This document shows, in pieces, positions 15,305-23,390 of a stretch of DNA of 32,113 nt. Positions within the stretch are counted from its first letter, which is position 1. Every line of letters starts with the position of its first letter. Source of the stretch: Candidatus Levybacteria bacterium RIFCSPHIGHO2_01_FULL_38_26 (lineage in GTDB: Bacteria > Patescibacteriota > Microgenomatia > Levybacterales > UBA12049); assembly GCA_001782075.1 (NCBI GenBank), contig MFNO01000033.1:1-32113 (forward strand), in the 5' to 3' direction. The notes under the pieces were generated by a model, which was not told the DNA's origin, ran no database searches, and saw only the letters and a list, made by a program, of their open reading frames with translations. The position numbers were made by a program, and so were the translations under genes.

Positions 15305-17017
15305 ATGAAGAAACTTCTAACAACTCTTTTTTTATTTATATTAGCAACCCTTAGTACTGTTTTTACCATAACTTCTAGTGCTCAAAGCGAGAATTGCTCT
15401 AACCTCCCATCTCTCAATTTAGGACAAATAGAAAAATGTCTTTCCGATATTCAAAAAGCATATGAGTCATCAGTTAACGCAACCAAACCCTTAGAATCAC
15501 AGCTCAACAGTATGCAAACTCAAATAAAAGGCATAAAAGACAGGGTAACTGCAATAGAAGAAGATTTGGCTGTCAAGAAAAAAAACATAGAAGATGGGTA
15601 TAAAAACCTCGCCGAAAAAGAAGCAATTCTTAATAGCACAGTCAGGGATTTCTATATCAAAAGCTTTTATGACTCTCCGCTTTTAATATTTCTAGCTTCA
15701 GATTCGTATTCACATGTAATGCAGAACCTAACCTACCAAGAAGAAATTGTCGATCAGGACAAAGTAACAATCACCAATATTGTCCTATCCATTCAAGACC
15801 TCAAAACTAAAGAAAGAGATCTCAAAGACGAACAAGCAAGGCTTGCTATTGTTAAAGCTGACCTGGACAATAAATCCGCCGAGCTGGATAAAATTATCAG
15901 CGGGGCGAAAGCATATCAAGGGGCCCTATCCGGTCAAATTGCCCAGCTATCAGCCAGGCAGCAAGACATATTAACAGCCAGAAGCGGTACGTTTATCGCA
16001 AGCATCGGAGATAGTGAATTAGCAGACGACTACAATGCATCAATAAAAGGATTTAGAGAGGCAGCTCCAGGGGGATCTTTTGCTGTTTTTTCTTTCGGCG
16101 CTCACACACATAGAAAAGGCATGAGTCAATATGGCGCGAGAGGACGCGCGGAATCCGGACAAAACTATATAAGTATATTAAAAGCATATTATGGAAAAGA
16201 ACCTGTTTCAAAAGACACTGGTGGAGACATTAATGTTTCGGGTTTTGACGCAATGAATTTTGAGGAAAGATATCTTTATGGAATTGCAGAAATGCCCTCA
16301 ACATGGAATCAGGAAGCGTTAAAAGCTCAAGCTATCGCAGCACGAACTTACGCATACAGATACAAACAAAACGGTCAATCAATATGCACAACAGAAGCGT
16401 GCCAGGTGTTCAATAGCTCAAAAGCCGATAATCCTCCTCAGGCCTGGAAAGATGCGGTGATTTCTACACGGGGACAAGTTTTAGAAGACGTTGTGACTTA
16501 TTACGCCTCGACTCACGGAGGATATGCATCTCCTATTGGCTGGGATACAACAGACGGCTCAGGAGGTGGAAATTTTATAGATAAATCCTACGATAAGCTG
16601 GGCGGATCACCCTGGCTATATAAAGCATGGTATACAAAAGGCTATAGTCCATCATCTGATAAATGCGGCAGATCAAACCCATGGCTTTCATCAGGAGAAA
16701 TGGCTGATATAATAAATGCAGCGCTTGTTTTGGGAAACGGGTCTGATGACAGAGTAACGCCTGTTACCACATCGTGCTGGGGAGGAAATCCGTATAGCTA
16801 TGATGAGTTACGCGCAAAAGCAAACGGGCCGTCTTCTGTTTCAGGCGTTTCAGTTTCACAAGGGAATGGCACAACCAATGAAGTTGTCTTTCAAACCGAC
16901 AAAGGAGAAATAAGATTAAACGGCTCAAGCTTTAAAACAGCATTTAACGTACGAGCACCAGGATACCTATCTATACCGCAATCAGGGTTTGCATTTTATA
17001 ATATAGAAAGAAAGTAA
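15305..17017 (+). CDS. Secreted coiled-coil protein with SpoIID/LytB domain
   Basis: The 570-residue protein has a signal peptide (about 1-27, ending SSAQS), a long coiled coil (about 45-250, QSLN/KDRVTAIEED-type heptads, resembling PcsB/CwlO-type regulators) and a SpoIID domain (about 270-480). The SpoIID part shows SFGAHTHRKGMSQYGARGRA, YLYGIAEMPSTWNQEALKAQ and AIAARTYAYRY, with later STHGGY. SpoIID proteins cleave glycan strands lacking peptide stems; outside sporulation they act in wall remodelling. The coiled coil may regulate or localise the lytic domain. First gene of a four-gene operon. Confidence 0.92.
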   Translation: MKKLLTTLFLFILATLSTVFTITSSAQSENCSNLPSLNLGQIEKCLSDIQKAYESSVNATKPLESQLNSMQTQIKGIKDRVTAIEEDLAVKKKNIEDGYKNLAEKEAILNSTVRDFYIKSFYDSPLLIFLASDSYSHVMQNLTYQEEIVDQDKVTITNIVLSIQDLKTKERDLKDEQARLAIVKADLDNKSAELDKIISGAKAYQGALSGQIAQLSARQQDILTARSGTFIASIGDSELADDYNASIKGFREAAPGGSFAVFSFGAHTHRKGMSQYGARGRAESGQNYISILKAYYGKEPVSKDTGGDINVSGFDAMNFEERYLYGIAEMPSTWNQEALKAQAIAARTYAYRYKQNGQSICTTEACQVFNSSKADNPPQAWKDAVISTRGQVLEDVVTYYASTHGGYASPIGWDTTDGSGGGNFIDKSYDKLGGSPWLYKAWYTKGYSPSSDKCGRSNPWLSSGEMADIINAALVLGNGSDDRVTPVTTSCWGGNPYSYDELRAKANGPSSVSGVSVSQGNGTTNEVVFQTDKGEIRLNGSSFKTAFNVRAPGYLSIPQSGFAFYNIERK

Positions 17018-17023
17018 AGATAT

Positions 17024-17653
17024 ATGCCTGATATTTTTATCAAACCCCAAAATTCCAAAAAAGAAACAGCATTAGCGCCAGAGCTTAAAAACCATGTTGG
17101 CATGTTTTCAAATTTTCTAACAAACCCCCAGGGCGTATCTTTTGTGCAGCAGCAGCCTGACGAGAAAATACTTCTTTTTTTAAAACGCCATCTTATCGTT
17201 AATGTCCCGTGGGTAATAATAACCTTTATACTTCTTTTTGCACCCTTAATCATTTTTATATTTGAGGCAACCTTTCAACTATTTCAGACCCTTAATCTTC
17301 CCCCCCGCTTCATTTTGGTCTTTACAGCCTTCTATTATCTAATTGTTTTTTCCTACGCATTTGTAAATTTTATAACTTGGTTCTACAACGTACTTCTTGT
17401 AACTCAAAAAAGGGTCGTAGATATTGATTATCATGATATAACAATCCACAATATAGCCTTCACAAAGTTGATCAATGTACAAGACGTAAACTATACTCAA
17501 GCGGGTTTTATTCGTTCGTTTTTCAACTACGGCGATGTATTTGTCCAAACTGCCGGAACAGAAACGCATTTTGAAGGACTGTCGATACCAATGCCTAGAC
17601 GGGCAGCCCAAATAATAGGAGATCTTATCGGAAGGAGAGCTCATGCAGCCTGA
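17024..17653 (+). CDS. Membrane protein with bacterial PH-like domain
   Basis: In this 209-residue protein, two adjacent membrane helices (about 62-85 and 99-125) follow a soluble N-terminus that includes LLFLKRHLIVNVPWVI. The C-terminal part, LLVTQKRVVDIDYHDITIHNIAFTKLINVQDVNYTQAG followed by a FNYGDVFVQTAG strand, matches the YdbS/bPH2 pattern in which a PH-like barrel sits on the membrane face. Function unknown. It begins 6 nt after the SpoIID gene, and its end overlaps the next gene by 11 nt, so it is cotranscribed and probably translationally coupled. Confidence 0.8.
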   Translation: MPDIFIKPQNSKKETALAPELKNHVGMFSNFLTNPQGVSFVQQQPDEKILLFLKRHLIVNVPWVIITFILLFAPLIIFIFEATFQLFQTLNLPPRFILVFTAFYYLIVFSYAFVNFITWFYNVLLVTQKRVVDIDYHDITIHNIAFTKLINVQDVNYTQAGFIRSFFNYGDVFVQTAGTETHFEGLSIPMPRRAAQIIGDLIGRRAHAA

Positions 17654-17879
17654 TTTGACTAATATATTTGGGTCCTCAGAAGTCGCCTTGGTGTTTAAAA
17701 TAATTACTCTTGCTTTTCTTTTTATCTACATTCTATTTACGTTTGTTATTCTTACTCAAGTCAGGGTCATGAACCGAATCCTCAAGGAATCCTTCCCTTC
17801 AACAGTAGTTTTCTTCTTGGCTTTGGGAAACCTAATTGCTGCTATTTCGCTTTTTTTAATTGCCCTTGTTATACTATAG
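17643..17879 (+). CDS. Small two-helix membrane protein
   Basis: This 78-residue protein has a short N-terminus and two membrane helices (about 14-36 and 52-76), with a charged turn RVMNRILKE between. It resembles small CPR-specific membrane families such as DUF5657, from memory. The start overlaps the preceding gene by 11 nt in another frame, and the next gene begins 3 nt after its stop. This tight coupling suggests that the three membrane proteins assemble together. No function is known. Confidence 0.75.
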   Translation: MQPDLTNIFGSSEVALVFKIITLAFLFIYILFTFVILTQVRVMNRILKESFPSTVVFFLALGNLIAAISLFLIALVIL

Positions 17880-17882
17880 AAA

Positions 17883-19556
17883 ATGACAGAGGCAAATATA
17901 ACGTTTGCAAAAATAGTTTCGTTTCCAAAACCCTCTTCCTGGTCACAAGTCTATAACGCAGGGAGCTTATTTGCTGTTATCTCGCTCAAAAGTCAGGATT
18001 CAAAAGAACAAGAAGAGCCAAACTTGCTAAGCGAGGCTGGGAAAAATGTTCTGCAAAAGCTGGAAGAAGAATTCTTTACTATAGAAGCCAAAACCCTATC
18101 TTCGATAAAACAGGCGGTTACTGTCGCTTTTGATGGCTTGCCAGATGGAATTATACCCTCCTCTACTATAGCTTTTTTTAACAACAACATTTTATATCTT
18201 TTCGCAATTGGCGAGGCAAAAGTATTTATAAAAAGACATGAAAAATTCGGGACAATTCTTGCTTCAGAAAATTCAGATGTCAAATCTATTGCTTCATCCT
18301 CAGGACATGTTCAAAACAGCGATTCGATAATTCTTTGCACAAAATCTTTTTCAGAGCTTATTGACCCTTCATCGTTGTCTTCTTACCTAAATGAATCCGC
18401 ATCTCCCTCTGAAATTGTCGAAAACCTAACGTCCAGTGTACATGAAAAAGAAGAAGGAGCTGCAGCGGCAATCATTATCAAATACATAAAGCGGGATGAG
18501 CCACCAACAGCACAGACACTAAATATACAAATGCCAGAAAAAATAGAAGAGCCAAAAGAACGCGTCTTTGCTCCAAAAGTTCGCTTGCCAATCAATATTA
18601 CCCATTCAAAAAAAGTATATCTAACGATAGCCATAGTAATTTTAATAATTCTAATAGCCAGTGTATTTTTTGCCATAAAAAAACAAAACGACAATAAAAA
18701 CGAAAAGCTCTTTGGCGAAGTTTATCAGAGCGCTTTAGAAAAATATGAAGAAGGCAGCAGTCTTCTTGATCTAAACGCTAGTCTTGCAAAAGAAAGCCTT
18801 CTAGCTTCAAAGCAGTTATTGGAAGAAAACAAAAATAAATTCAAAGAAGGCTCTGAAGAAAACAAGCAAATAACGGATCTTATTAAAAAAATTGACGTAG
18901 GGCTTGAGGAAATTGACAAAAATATCAGTTTTTACTTAAAAACCCAGATAGAAAATCCAAATGCGAGCTTTTTTGCCCAGGACGAGAATCATGTATATAT
19001 CTTGGATGGCAAAAGCATATCAAGGCTTGATAAAAAGAACAACAACTCTGAAGCTCTTATAAACAACGGGTCCTGGAAAACTCCAGCCGGAATAGCAGCA
19101 TACATAGATAATATCTATGTAATAGACAAAGACTCCAATCAAATATTCAAGTTTGTTGAGGAAGATGGTGAATTTGTTAAATCAAATTATTTCAGCGGCA
19201 CACCACCCAGAATGTCAAACGCGGCAGCATTATCTATAGACGGATCTATCTGGGTACTTTTTAAAGACGGTGCGATTCAGAAATTTACAAGAGGAACTAG
19301 GGAAGCCTTCAGCCTTTCAGGTCTTGAAAAACCTTTTTCAAACCCGACAAAAATATTTACAGAAAGAGATATAGAGAATGTTTATATTCTTGACAATGGC
19401 AACTCCCGCGTGGTTGTAATCTCAAAAGACGGCAGCTATCGCACTGAATACAACCACGACGAAATAAAAAACGCAAAGGATTTCGAGGTTTTGGAATCCT
19501 CTAAAAAAATCTACGTTCTCTCGCAAGACAAGACCCACGAAATAATGATTAAATAA
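17883..19556 (+). CDS. Receptor-like protein: degenerate PPM phosphatase domain, membrane helix, beta-propeller
   Basis: In this 557-residue protein, residues 1-215 follow the PP2C/PPM layout (SLFAVISL, SSTIAFFNNNILYLFAIGEAKVFI, DSIILCTKSFSELID, AAAAIIIKYI). The metal-binding Asp residues are replaced: GEAKVF stands where GDSRAY is usual, and the final DN is missing. It is probably a catalytically dead phosphatase fold. A membrane helix (about 244-267, YLTIAIVILIILIASVFF) and a coiled segment follow, then NHL/beta-propeller-like repeats (DENHVYILDG, IDNIYVIDKDSNQIFKF, ERDIENVYILDNGNSRVVV) to the end. The propeller would lie outside the cell. Last gene of the SpoIID operon, convergent with the next gene. 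Confidence 0.75.
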   Translation: MTEANITFAKIVSFPKPSSWSQVYNAGSLFAVISLKSQDSKEQEEPNLLSEAGKNVLQKLEEEFFTIEAKTLSSIKQAVTVAFDGLPDGIIPSSTIAFFNNNILYLFAIGEAKVFIKRHEKFGTILASENSDVKSIASSSGHVQNSDSIILCTKSFSELIDPSSLSSYLNESASPSEIVENLTSSVHEKEEGAAAAIIIKYIKRDEPPTAQTLNIQMPEKIEEPKERVFAPKVRLPINITHSKKVYLTIAIVILIILIASVFFAIKKQNDNKNEKLFGEVYQSALEKYEEGSSLLDLNASLAKESLLASKQLLEENKNKFKEGSEENKQITDLIKKIDVGLEEIDKNISFYLKTQIENPNASFFAQDENHVYILDGKSISRLDKKNNNSEALINNGSWKTPAGIAAYIDNIYVIDKDSNQIFKFVEEDGEFVKSNYFSGTPPRMSNAAALSIDGSIWVLFKDGAIQKFTRGTREAFSLSGLEKPFSNPTKIFTERDIENVYILDNGNSRVVVISKDGSYRTEYNHDEIKNAKDFEVLESSKKIYVLSQDKTHEIMIK

Positions 19557-19558
19557 CT

Positions 19559-21091
19559 TCAAGTCTCAACGCATAAATTCTGACTGTTTTTCTGCCTGTA
19601 AACAACAGCCACGTTGTCTTTGTAAATCTCTACCATACTATTATCTTTTAGCTCTTTTATTAACCCTTCGTAATTATCTTTTTTTATACCCAATAATAAA
19701 CCTGCTACATCTTTGCCCAACACGTTTTGCATACTTCTAGCAAGAGGCGTGATCTCTCTTTTTTCTTCAAAGGGCAATACAACCGTATCCACCCTGTACT
19801 TGGTAATAACCATGCTTAAGGGAATTTTTCCTGCCAAAACTTTTTTGTGTTCTTCAAGAGCGTAATCACTTTCAGAAAGAGGCGAAACCTCTCTCCTCCA
19901 ACTCGGCATTCTGCCGTCAATAAAAACTTTTTTCTCAGGCAATTTCCAAATTAGATACCCTCCCCAGACATAAACAGAAAATAACTGCCCGCACGACTGG
20001 TTGGCTGAGAGAAACTCCACAGCTTTATTTGGATAGAAAGATCTTTCTTGAAGAATTCTGGCAGAGTAAAGACCTAAGGCAACTTCAACAATCACAACAA
20101 TAGTAACTACTGCCGCAAAAATCGAATATACTTTATTTAGTCTCTCTACCCCATTTTTATAGTTCTTTGCCTCCTGCTCAAACCAAACAAAACCATTTAT
20201 TGTCATAGGAAGAGCCAAAATAAGGAAGAAGGGTAAATGCCGCATGCTGGACAATCCCGCGATTAGCAAGATACAAAACAGAACCAGCTGGGACAAGCTA
20301 TATTTATTTCTATACCTTAAAACAACAAGAACAGAAATCAACGTAAACATCCAGAAAGTAAAATTAAACAAAAATAAAGCAGGCATCCATTCTAAAATGC
20401 TCCACCTCAAAGAAGCATCAGAAATCGACACCCAAAGCTCTTTCCACAATCCTATTCCGTAAGGATTAATAAAAGTAGAAGCTATGCACAAGGCTAAAAT
20501 AGCAATTTCTCCAAGCAAAAGTCTTCTTTGCTCCCATACATGTACTAAGGTAACTACCAATAGCACTGCCAATCCTATTCCAAAGCCTCCGTGTAAATTT
20601 GCCCACAAAATAAAAAAAAGAGGCAGTAAAAATTGCCATTTTTGAGCTTTTTTATGAAACAATATAAAAAGTAAAATTGAAAAGAAAAGCCAGGATATTA
20701 CCTGAACCCTTACTCCAACAAAAACCAAAAACGAACCTGCGGCGAGAACAAACGGCACAAAAGACCATTTTTTAATGGGAAACGGCAGTTGTATTAACGC
20801 TGCAAGTGTTGCTATAAGGGAAAAAATAACTGCAAGTCCTTTCATGCCAATCAGAGGATAAAGTTTTGAAATAACGATATCTGTCAGCCACTCATGATCC
20901 ACAAATGGATAGCTTGGCATCGTATAGGAAAAAGGGTCGTTTTTCGGAATTCCAGTATTTTGTATTATCTCGCCCATTCGAAGGTGCCAGCCAAAATCAG
21001 CATCAAGTAGAATTGCACCCCTTGCCCAAAAAACAATGGCAAAAAACAGAACGGTTGGCAAAAAAAAGAGCAAAACAAATCTATTCTTCAT
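19559..21091 (-). CDS. Polytopic membrane protein, GT-C glycosyltransferase-like
   Basis: The 510-residue protein has about ten to eleven membrane helices. The first external loop holds DADFGWHLRMGEIIQNTG and HEWL, an acidic motif where GT-C enzymes (PMT/ArnT/RgtA type) keep a catalytic Asp or Glu. A soluble C-terminal part (about 370-510) contains VFIDGRMPSWRREVSP and a short alpha/beta region. GT-C enzymes use polyprenyl-phosphate sugars to modify lipids or proteins outside the cell. The fold is inferred from topology and motif; donor and acceptor are unknown. It is divergent from smpB and ends 2 nt from the convergent receptor-like gene. Confidence 0.7.
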   Translation of the reverse strand: MKNRFVLLFFLPTVLFFAIVFWARGAILLDADFGWHLRMGEIIQNTGIPKNDPFSYTMPSYPFVDHEWLTDIVISKLYPLIGMKGLAVIFSLIATLAALIQLPFPIKKWSFVPFVLAAGSFLVFVGVRVQVISWLFFSILLFILFHKKAQKWQFLLPLFFILWANLHGGFGIGLAVLLVVTLVHVWEQRRLLLGEIAILALCIASTFINPYGIGLWKELWVSISDASLRWSILEWMPALFLFNFTFWMFTLISVLVVLRYRNKYSLSQLVLFCILLIAGLSSMRHLPFFLILALPMTINGFVWFEQEAKNYKNGVERLNKVYSIFAAVVTIVVIVEVALGLYSARILQERSFYPNKAVEFLSANQSCGQLFSVYVWGGYLIWKLPEKKVFIDGRMPSWRREVSPLSESDYALEEHKKVLAGKIPLSMVITKYRVDTVVLPFEEKREITPLARSMQNVLGKDVAGLLLGIKKDNYEGLIKELKDNSMVEIYKDNVAVVYRQKNSQNLCVET

Positions 21092-21098
21092 TAAACTT

Positions 21099-21107
21099 TG
21101 ATATAAT
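21099..21107 (+). promoter_or_regulatory. smpB extended -10 promoter
   Basis: TGATATAAT, with TATAAT at 21102-21107. The expected start is near 21114, 7 nt before the smpB ATG. A minus-strand TATATC in the same bases could serve the divergent membrane protein. Confidence 0.6.
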
Positions 21108-21120
21108 CATAACGTATTGT

Positions 21121-21570
21121 ATGAAAATCACAAACCGCAGGGCTTTCTATGACTATCAGTTGCTTGAGAGGCTTGAGGCCGGAATAAATCTTAATGGAGC
21201 CGAGGTCAAGGCTGTAAAGTTTGGCAATGCGGATCTTAAAGGAAGTTTTGTCAGAATTATTGGAAGCGAGGCTTATTTGGTAAACGCCAAAATTTTTCCT
21301 TATCAGTACGCGCGGCCGGAAGGCTATGATGAGTCAAGAACCAGAAAACTACTGCTTCACAAAAAAGAAATTATAGCCCTGAAATCGAAAGCAGAAGGTT
21401 CAAGCCTTGCTCTTGTTCCTGTTTCGATATATACTAAAAATAATCTCATCAAGGTTGAGTTAGCTCTGGCAAAAGGCAAAAAAGAGTACGATAAGAAAGA
21501 AGCGATTAAAAAAAGAGATATTCAAAGAGACATAGAGGTAGAATTACAAGAAAAATCCAAGCTAAGCTGA
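21121..21570 (+). CDS. smpB: SsrA-binding protein SmpB
   Basis: The 149-residue partner of tmRNA delivers it to stalled ribosomes and mimics a codon-anticodon stem. Seen: RRAFYDYQLLERLEAGINLNGAEVKAVK near the start, the FPYQYARPEGYDESRTRKLLLHKKEI core and the basic tail KKEYDKKEAIKKRDIQRDIE, which enters the mRNA channel. The ORF track extends it to 20905, but that region is antisense to the membrane protein. The ATG at 21121 gives the usual SmpB N-terminus and follows its own TATAAT. The tmRNA gene starts 51 nt downstream, so the trans-translation pair is adjacent. Confidence 0.97.
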   Translation: MKITNRRAFYDYQLLERLEAGINLNGAEVKAVKFGNADLKGSFVRIIGSEAYLVNAKIFPYQYARPEGYDESRTRKLLLHKKEIIALKSKAEGSSLALVPVSIYTKNNLIKVELALAKGKKEYDKKEAIKKRDIQRDIEVELQEKSKLS

Positions 21571-21584
21571 GGCTAATTTAAACC

Positions 21585-21613
21585 TTGACTTCCAGAGCCG
21601 AATTATATATAAT
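21585..21613 (+). promoter_or_regulatory. Consensus promoter of tmRNA gene
   Basis: TTGACT (21585-21590), a 17-nt spacer and TATAAT (21608-21613). The predicted start (about 21620) lies 2 nt before the mature 5' GGGG. It is among the best promoters in the window, as expected for an abundant RNA. Confidence 0.8.
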
Positions 21614-21621
21614 TCGTTATT

Positions 21622-22027
21622 GGGGATGCATTGATTCGACAGGAAATGCACATTGAAAAACTGCAAGCCGACTTTGATTATTAGTCGCTAAACAGAATCA
21701 AAATATAACTGCTAGAAATAGCGTTAATACATTCATCGCGAAGGCAAAAGCCGGACTCGATGGAATGTTTAGACAACCAGCTTTGGCATACGCCTAAGGC
21801 TTAACGTCTTGTTCATATAGTCTTTTCTCAGTGGGATTATATGGGCACAAATTTAGCTGAGAAATAGATTAGGAAATTCGGTTTTCGTCCTTATCTGAAT
21901 TTATAAAACCTTGGCTTTAATCATGCGTGTTGATTCGCAAAGTTTAAAGTGACTTTCAAAAATCGACTAAGCTTGTAGAGGTTTAAAATGTAATTCTTGG
22001 ACTCCGGATCATTCCCGGACATCTCCA
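21622..22027 (+). ncRNA. ssrA: Transfer-messenger RNA (one-piece tmRNA)
   Basis: The 5' end GGGGATGCATTGATTCGAC is the tmRNA signature. The acceptor stem GGGGATG (21622-21628) pairs with CATCTCC (22020-22026), followed by A; CCA is not encoded (genome reads CCG). The T-stem TCCGG/CCGGA is perfect around the loop ATCATTC. The resume codon GCT (21687) follows TTAGTC, as in other bacteria. The tag frame runs to TAA at 21795-21797, giving 36 residues, starting AKQNQNITA and ending QPALAYA. The ALAYA end resembles known protease-recognised tags and supports the frame. The tag is much longer than the usual 8-15 residues. The RNA rescues stalled ribosomes with SmpB. Confidence 0.95.
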
Positions 22028-22142
22028 CCGCGTCAAACGCGGCTTCGCACTTCGCAAGAAGGCGAAAAGCGTTTGCAAGGTGATCGCGTAAGACTCGACA
22101 CATATTATATATTTCCTAAAGGAAAGAAACGTCTGACGTTTC
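22028..22142. other. Structured GC-rich region after tmRNA
   Basis: CCGCG/CGCGG (22028-22042), an alternative longer pairing CAAACGC (22034-22040) with GCGTTTG (22069-22075), then a TTTCCT/AGGAAA palindrome (22112-22125) directly followed by GAAACGTC-T-GACGTTTC (22126-22142). The first 50-60 nt are much richer in G and C than the surroundings. No U-tract follows, so it is not a classic terminator. It could be a tmRNA 3' trailer structure or the scar of an element inserted at ssrA. Confidence 0.55.
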
Positions 22143-22443
22143 TACATCAAAATTCTACGTTTGTATCCTCTATAGCGTTCAAGATAAAGGTTTCTATATC
22201 GGCTTTACGACAGATTTACAATTAAGACTTATTAAGCACGTAAAGGGAGAAGTTGTTGCGACCAAATTCAGAAATAAAAGATTGGTTTTAACTAGTTTTT
22301 TGAATATGTCTATTGAAAGTTTTTTTGACACACAAGATCAGCTTACATTATCTATTCATCATCAAGGCGTTATTATTCAAAATGGTGAGGTTTCAAAAGA
22401 ACCTCAAAATTATATCCCAGAACCCCTGGCAATTAACCAATAA
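22120..22443 (+). pseudogene. GIY-YIG endonuclease remnant without start codon
   Basis: An open frame from 22120 to a TAA at 22441-22443 encodes KFYVCILYSVQDKGFYIG and FTTDLQLRLIKH, then GEVVATKFRNKRLV. This is the first half of a GIY-YIG domain of the small stand-alone (COG2827-like) type, with both the YxxIL and FYIG signatures and the Arg of the following helix. There is no ATG, GTG or TTG between the upstream stop (22117) and the domain, which is why the ORF track misses it. After residue 60 or so the homology stops and an unrelated tail (ending PEPLAINQ) follows instead of the expected KREK(Y/Q)LK helix. It is most likely a decayed and recombined gene. Confidence 0.7.
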
Positions 22444-22484
22444 TCTCCTTAACAAAGAGCTTTAAAATTTATTATCCTATAGCA

Positions 22485-22513
22485 TTGAATTTAGGCGTAT
22501 TTTTTGGTAAAAT
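22485..22513 (+). promoter_or_regulatory. Leaderless promoter of isoprenoid-synthase-like gene
   Basis: TTGAAT (22485-22490), a 17-nt spacer and TAAAAT (22508-22513). The predicted +1 is 22520, exactly the A of the ATG. Confidence 0.65.
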
Positions 22514-22519
22514 ATTTAA

Positions 22520-23281
22520 ATGGTTGAAAGAGCAACGTCTAACGAATCTGTCCGCCGTTATATAAAGGGTGCCCATATTATGGGAGCTGTTGCAGAAGCA
22601 ACAACTGGAACTCCTATTTCTAGCGAGACTCTAGAGAAATGGGAGTCTTTATTTTCTTCAGTTAGAATTGTAGATGATAGAGTGGATAACATAAATTCTC
22701 TTGAGGAAAGACAGGAATTTTATAAAAATGTAAAGATGTCCTTAAAGGGTAATGCAGGTGTGTTCTCAAGTGACGTGCAACTTTCTGAAGCTATGAATTC
22801 AGTCAGAAGCTTATCGGAGTCACTATCTGAGAGGGAAAGGGCTAATTTTCTTGGGGCTTTGGGTGGGACATTAAAGGTTACTGAAAAAATTAAAACAGAA
22901 GAGAATCCGGATAGATTTTCTTTCTTAACTAGGCTTGAAGGACAGTTTATGAGCAGAGCCTTTATTTCGCTTCTTCCTGATGAGTACAGAAAGAGATCGA
23001 GGTACAGAAATTTGGCAAAGATAATTGTTAGAATAGGAAGGTCTGGAAACAGTCTTGATTCATTTTTCGACTTGCCGGATGATTATAAATATGGTGAAGT
23101 AAAGATTAGACCGACACTTGGTAACAGGGTGAGGTTGTTAAAAAATTCTGTATGTGATGTCGGTTATATTTTGAAAAGCGTAAAACCTTCAAAGAAGCTT
23201 GCCGGTTATTTAGGGTGTACCGTATTTGGTCTTACTCAAAATAGATCAAAAAAAGAGAGGTTAAATACATTCCAAGACTAG
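22520..23281 (+). CDS. Class I isoprenoid-synthase-fold protein (putative)
   Basis: The 253-residue soluble all-helical protein has two acidic motifs at the expected spacing for class I prenyl/terpenoid synthases: IVDDRVDN near residue 51 and NSLDSFFDLPDDYKYGE near 177-193, the latter followed by KIRPTLGNR. In such enzymes these bind magnesium and diphosphate; a squalene/phytoene-synthase-like or polyprenyl-synthase-like product is possible. The motifs are not textbook DDxxD, so activity is uncertain. No other isoprenoid gene is visible nearby. The gene stands alone with its own promoter. It could also be a non-catalytic relative. Confidence 0.55.
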   Translation: MVERATSNESVRRYIKGAHIMGAVAEATTGTPISSETLEKWESLFSSVRIVDDRVDNINSLEERQEFYKNVKMSLKGNAGVFSSDVQLSEAMNSVRSLSESLSERERANFLGALGGTLKVTEKIKTEENPDRFSFLTRLEGQFMSRAFISLLPDEYRKRSRYRNLAKIIVRIGRSGNSLDSFFDLPDDYKYGEVKIRPTLGNRVRLLKNSVCDVGYILKSVKPSKKLAGYLGCTVFGLTQNRSKKERLNTFQD

Positions 23282-23390
23282 CTTGTTCTGATTTTATTAA
23301 GGGATATGCCAGGCTATATTTTGCAGAATCGGATACCATTTGAAAATATATTCGTCAATTCTGTTTCAACTTTCTTCTGTAATCCCCACT

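Noticed and set aside
15305-17017. Sporulation gene cluster
   Set aside because: Only the SpoIID fold is present and no other sporulation genes occur; SpoIID/LytB domains are widespread in non-sporulating bacteria.
20905-21120. Long N-terminal extension of SmpB
   Set aside because: The region is antisense to the GT-C-like gene, and SmpB homology begins exactly at the ATG at 21121 after a clear promoter.
21921-22103. Minus-strand 60-residue ORF
   Set aside because: It runs through the tmRNA 3' part and is a shadow.
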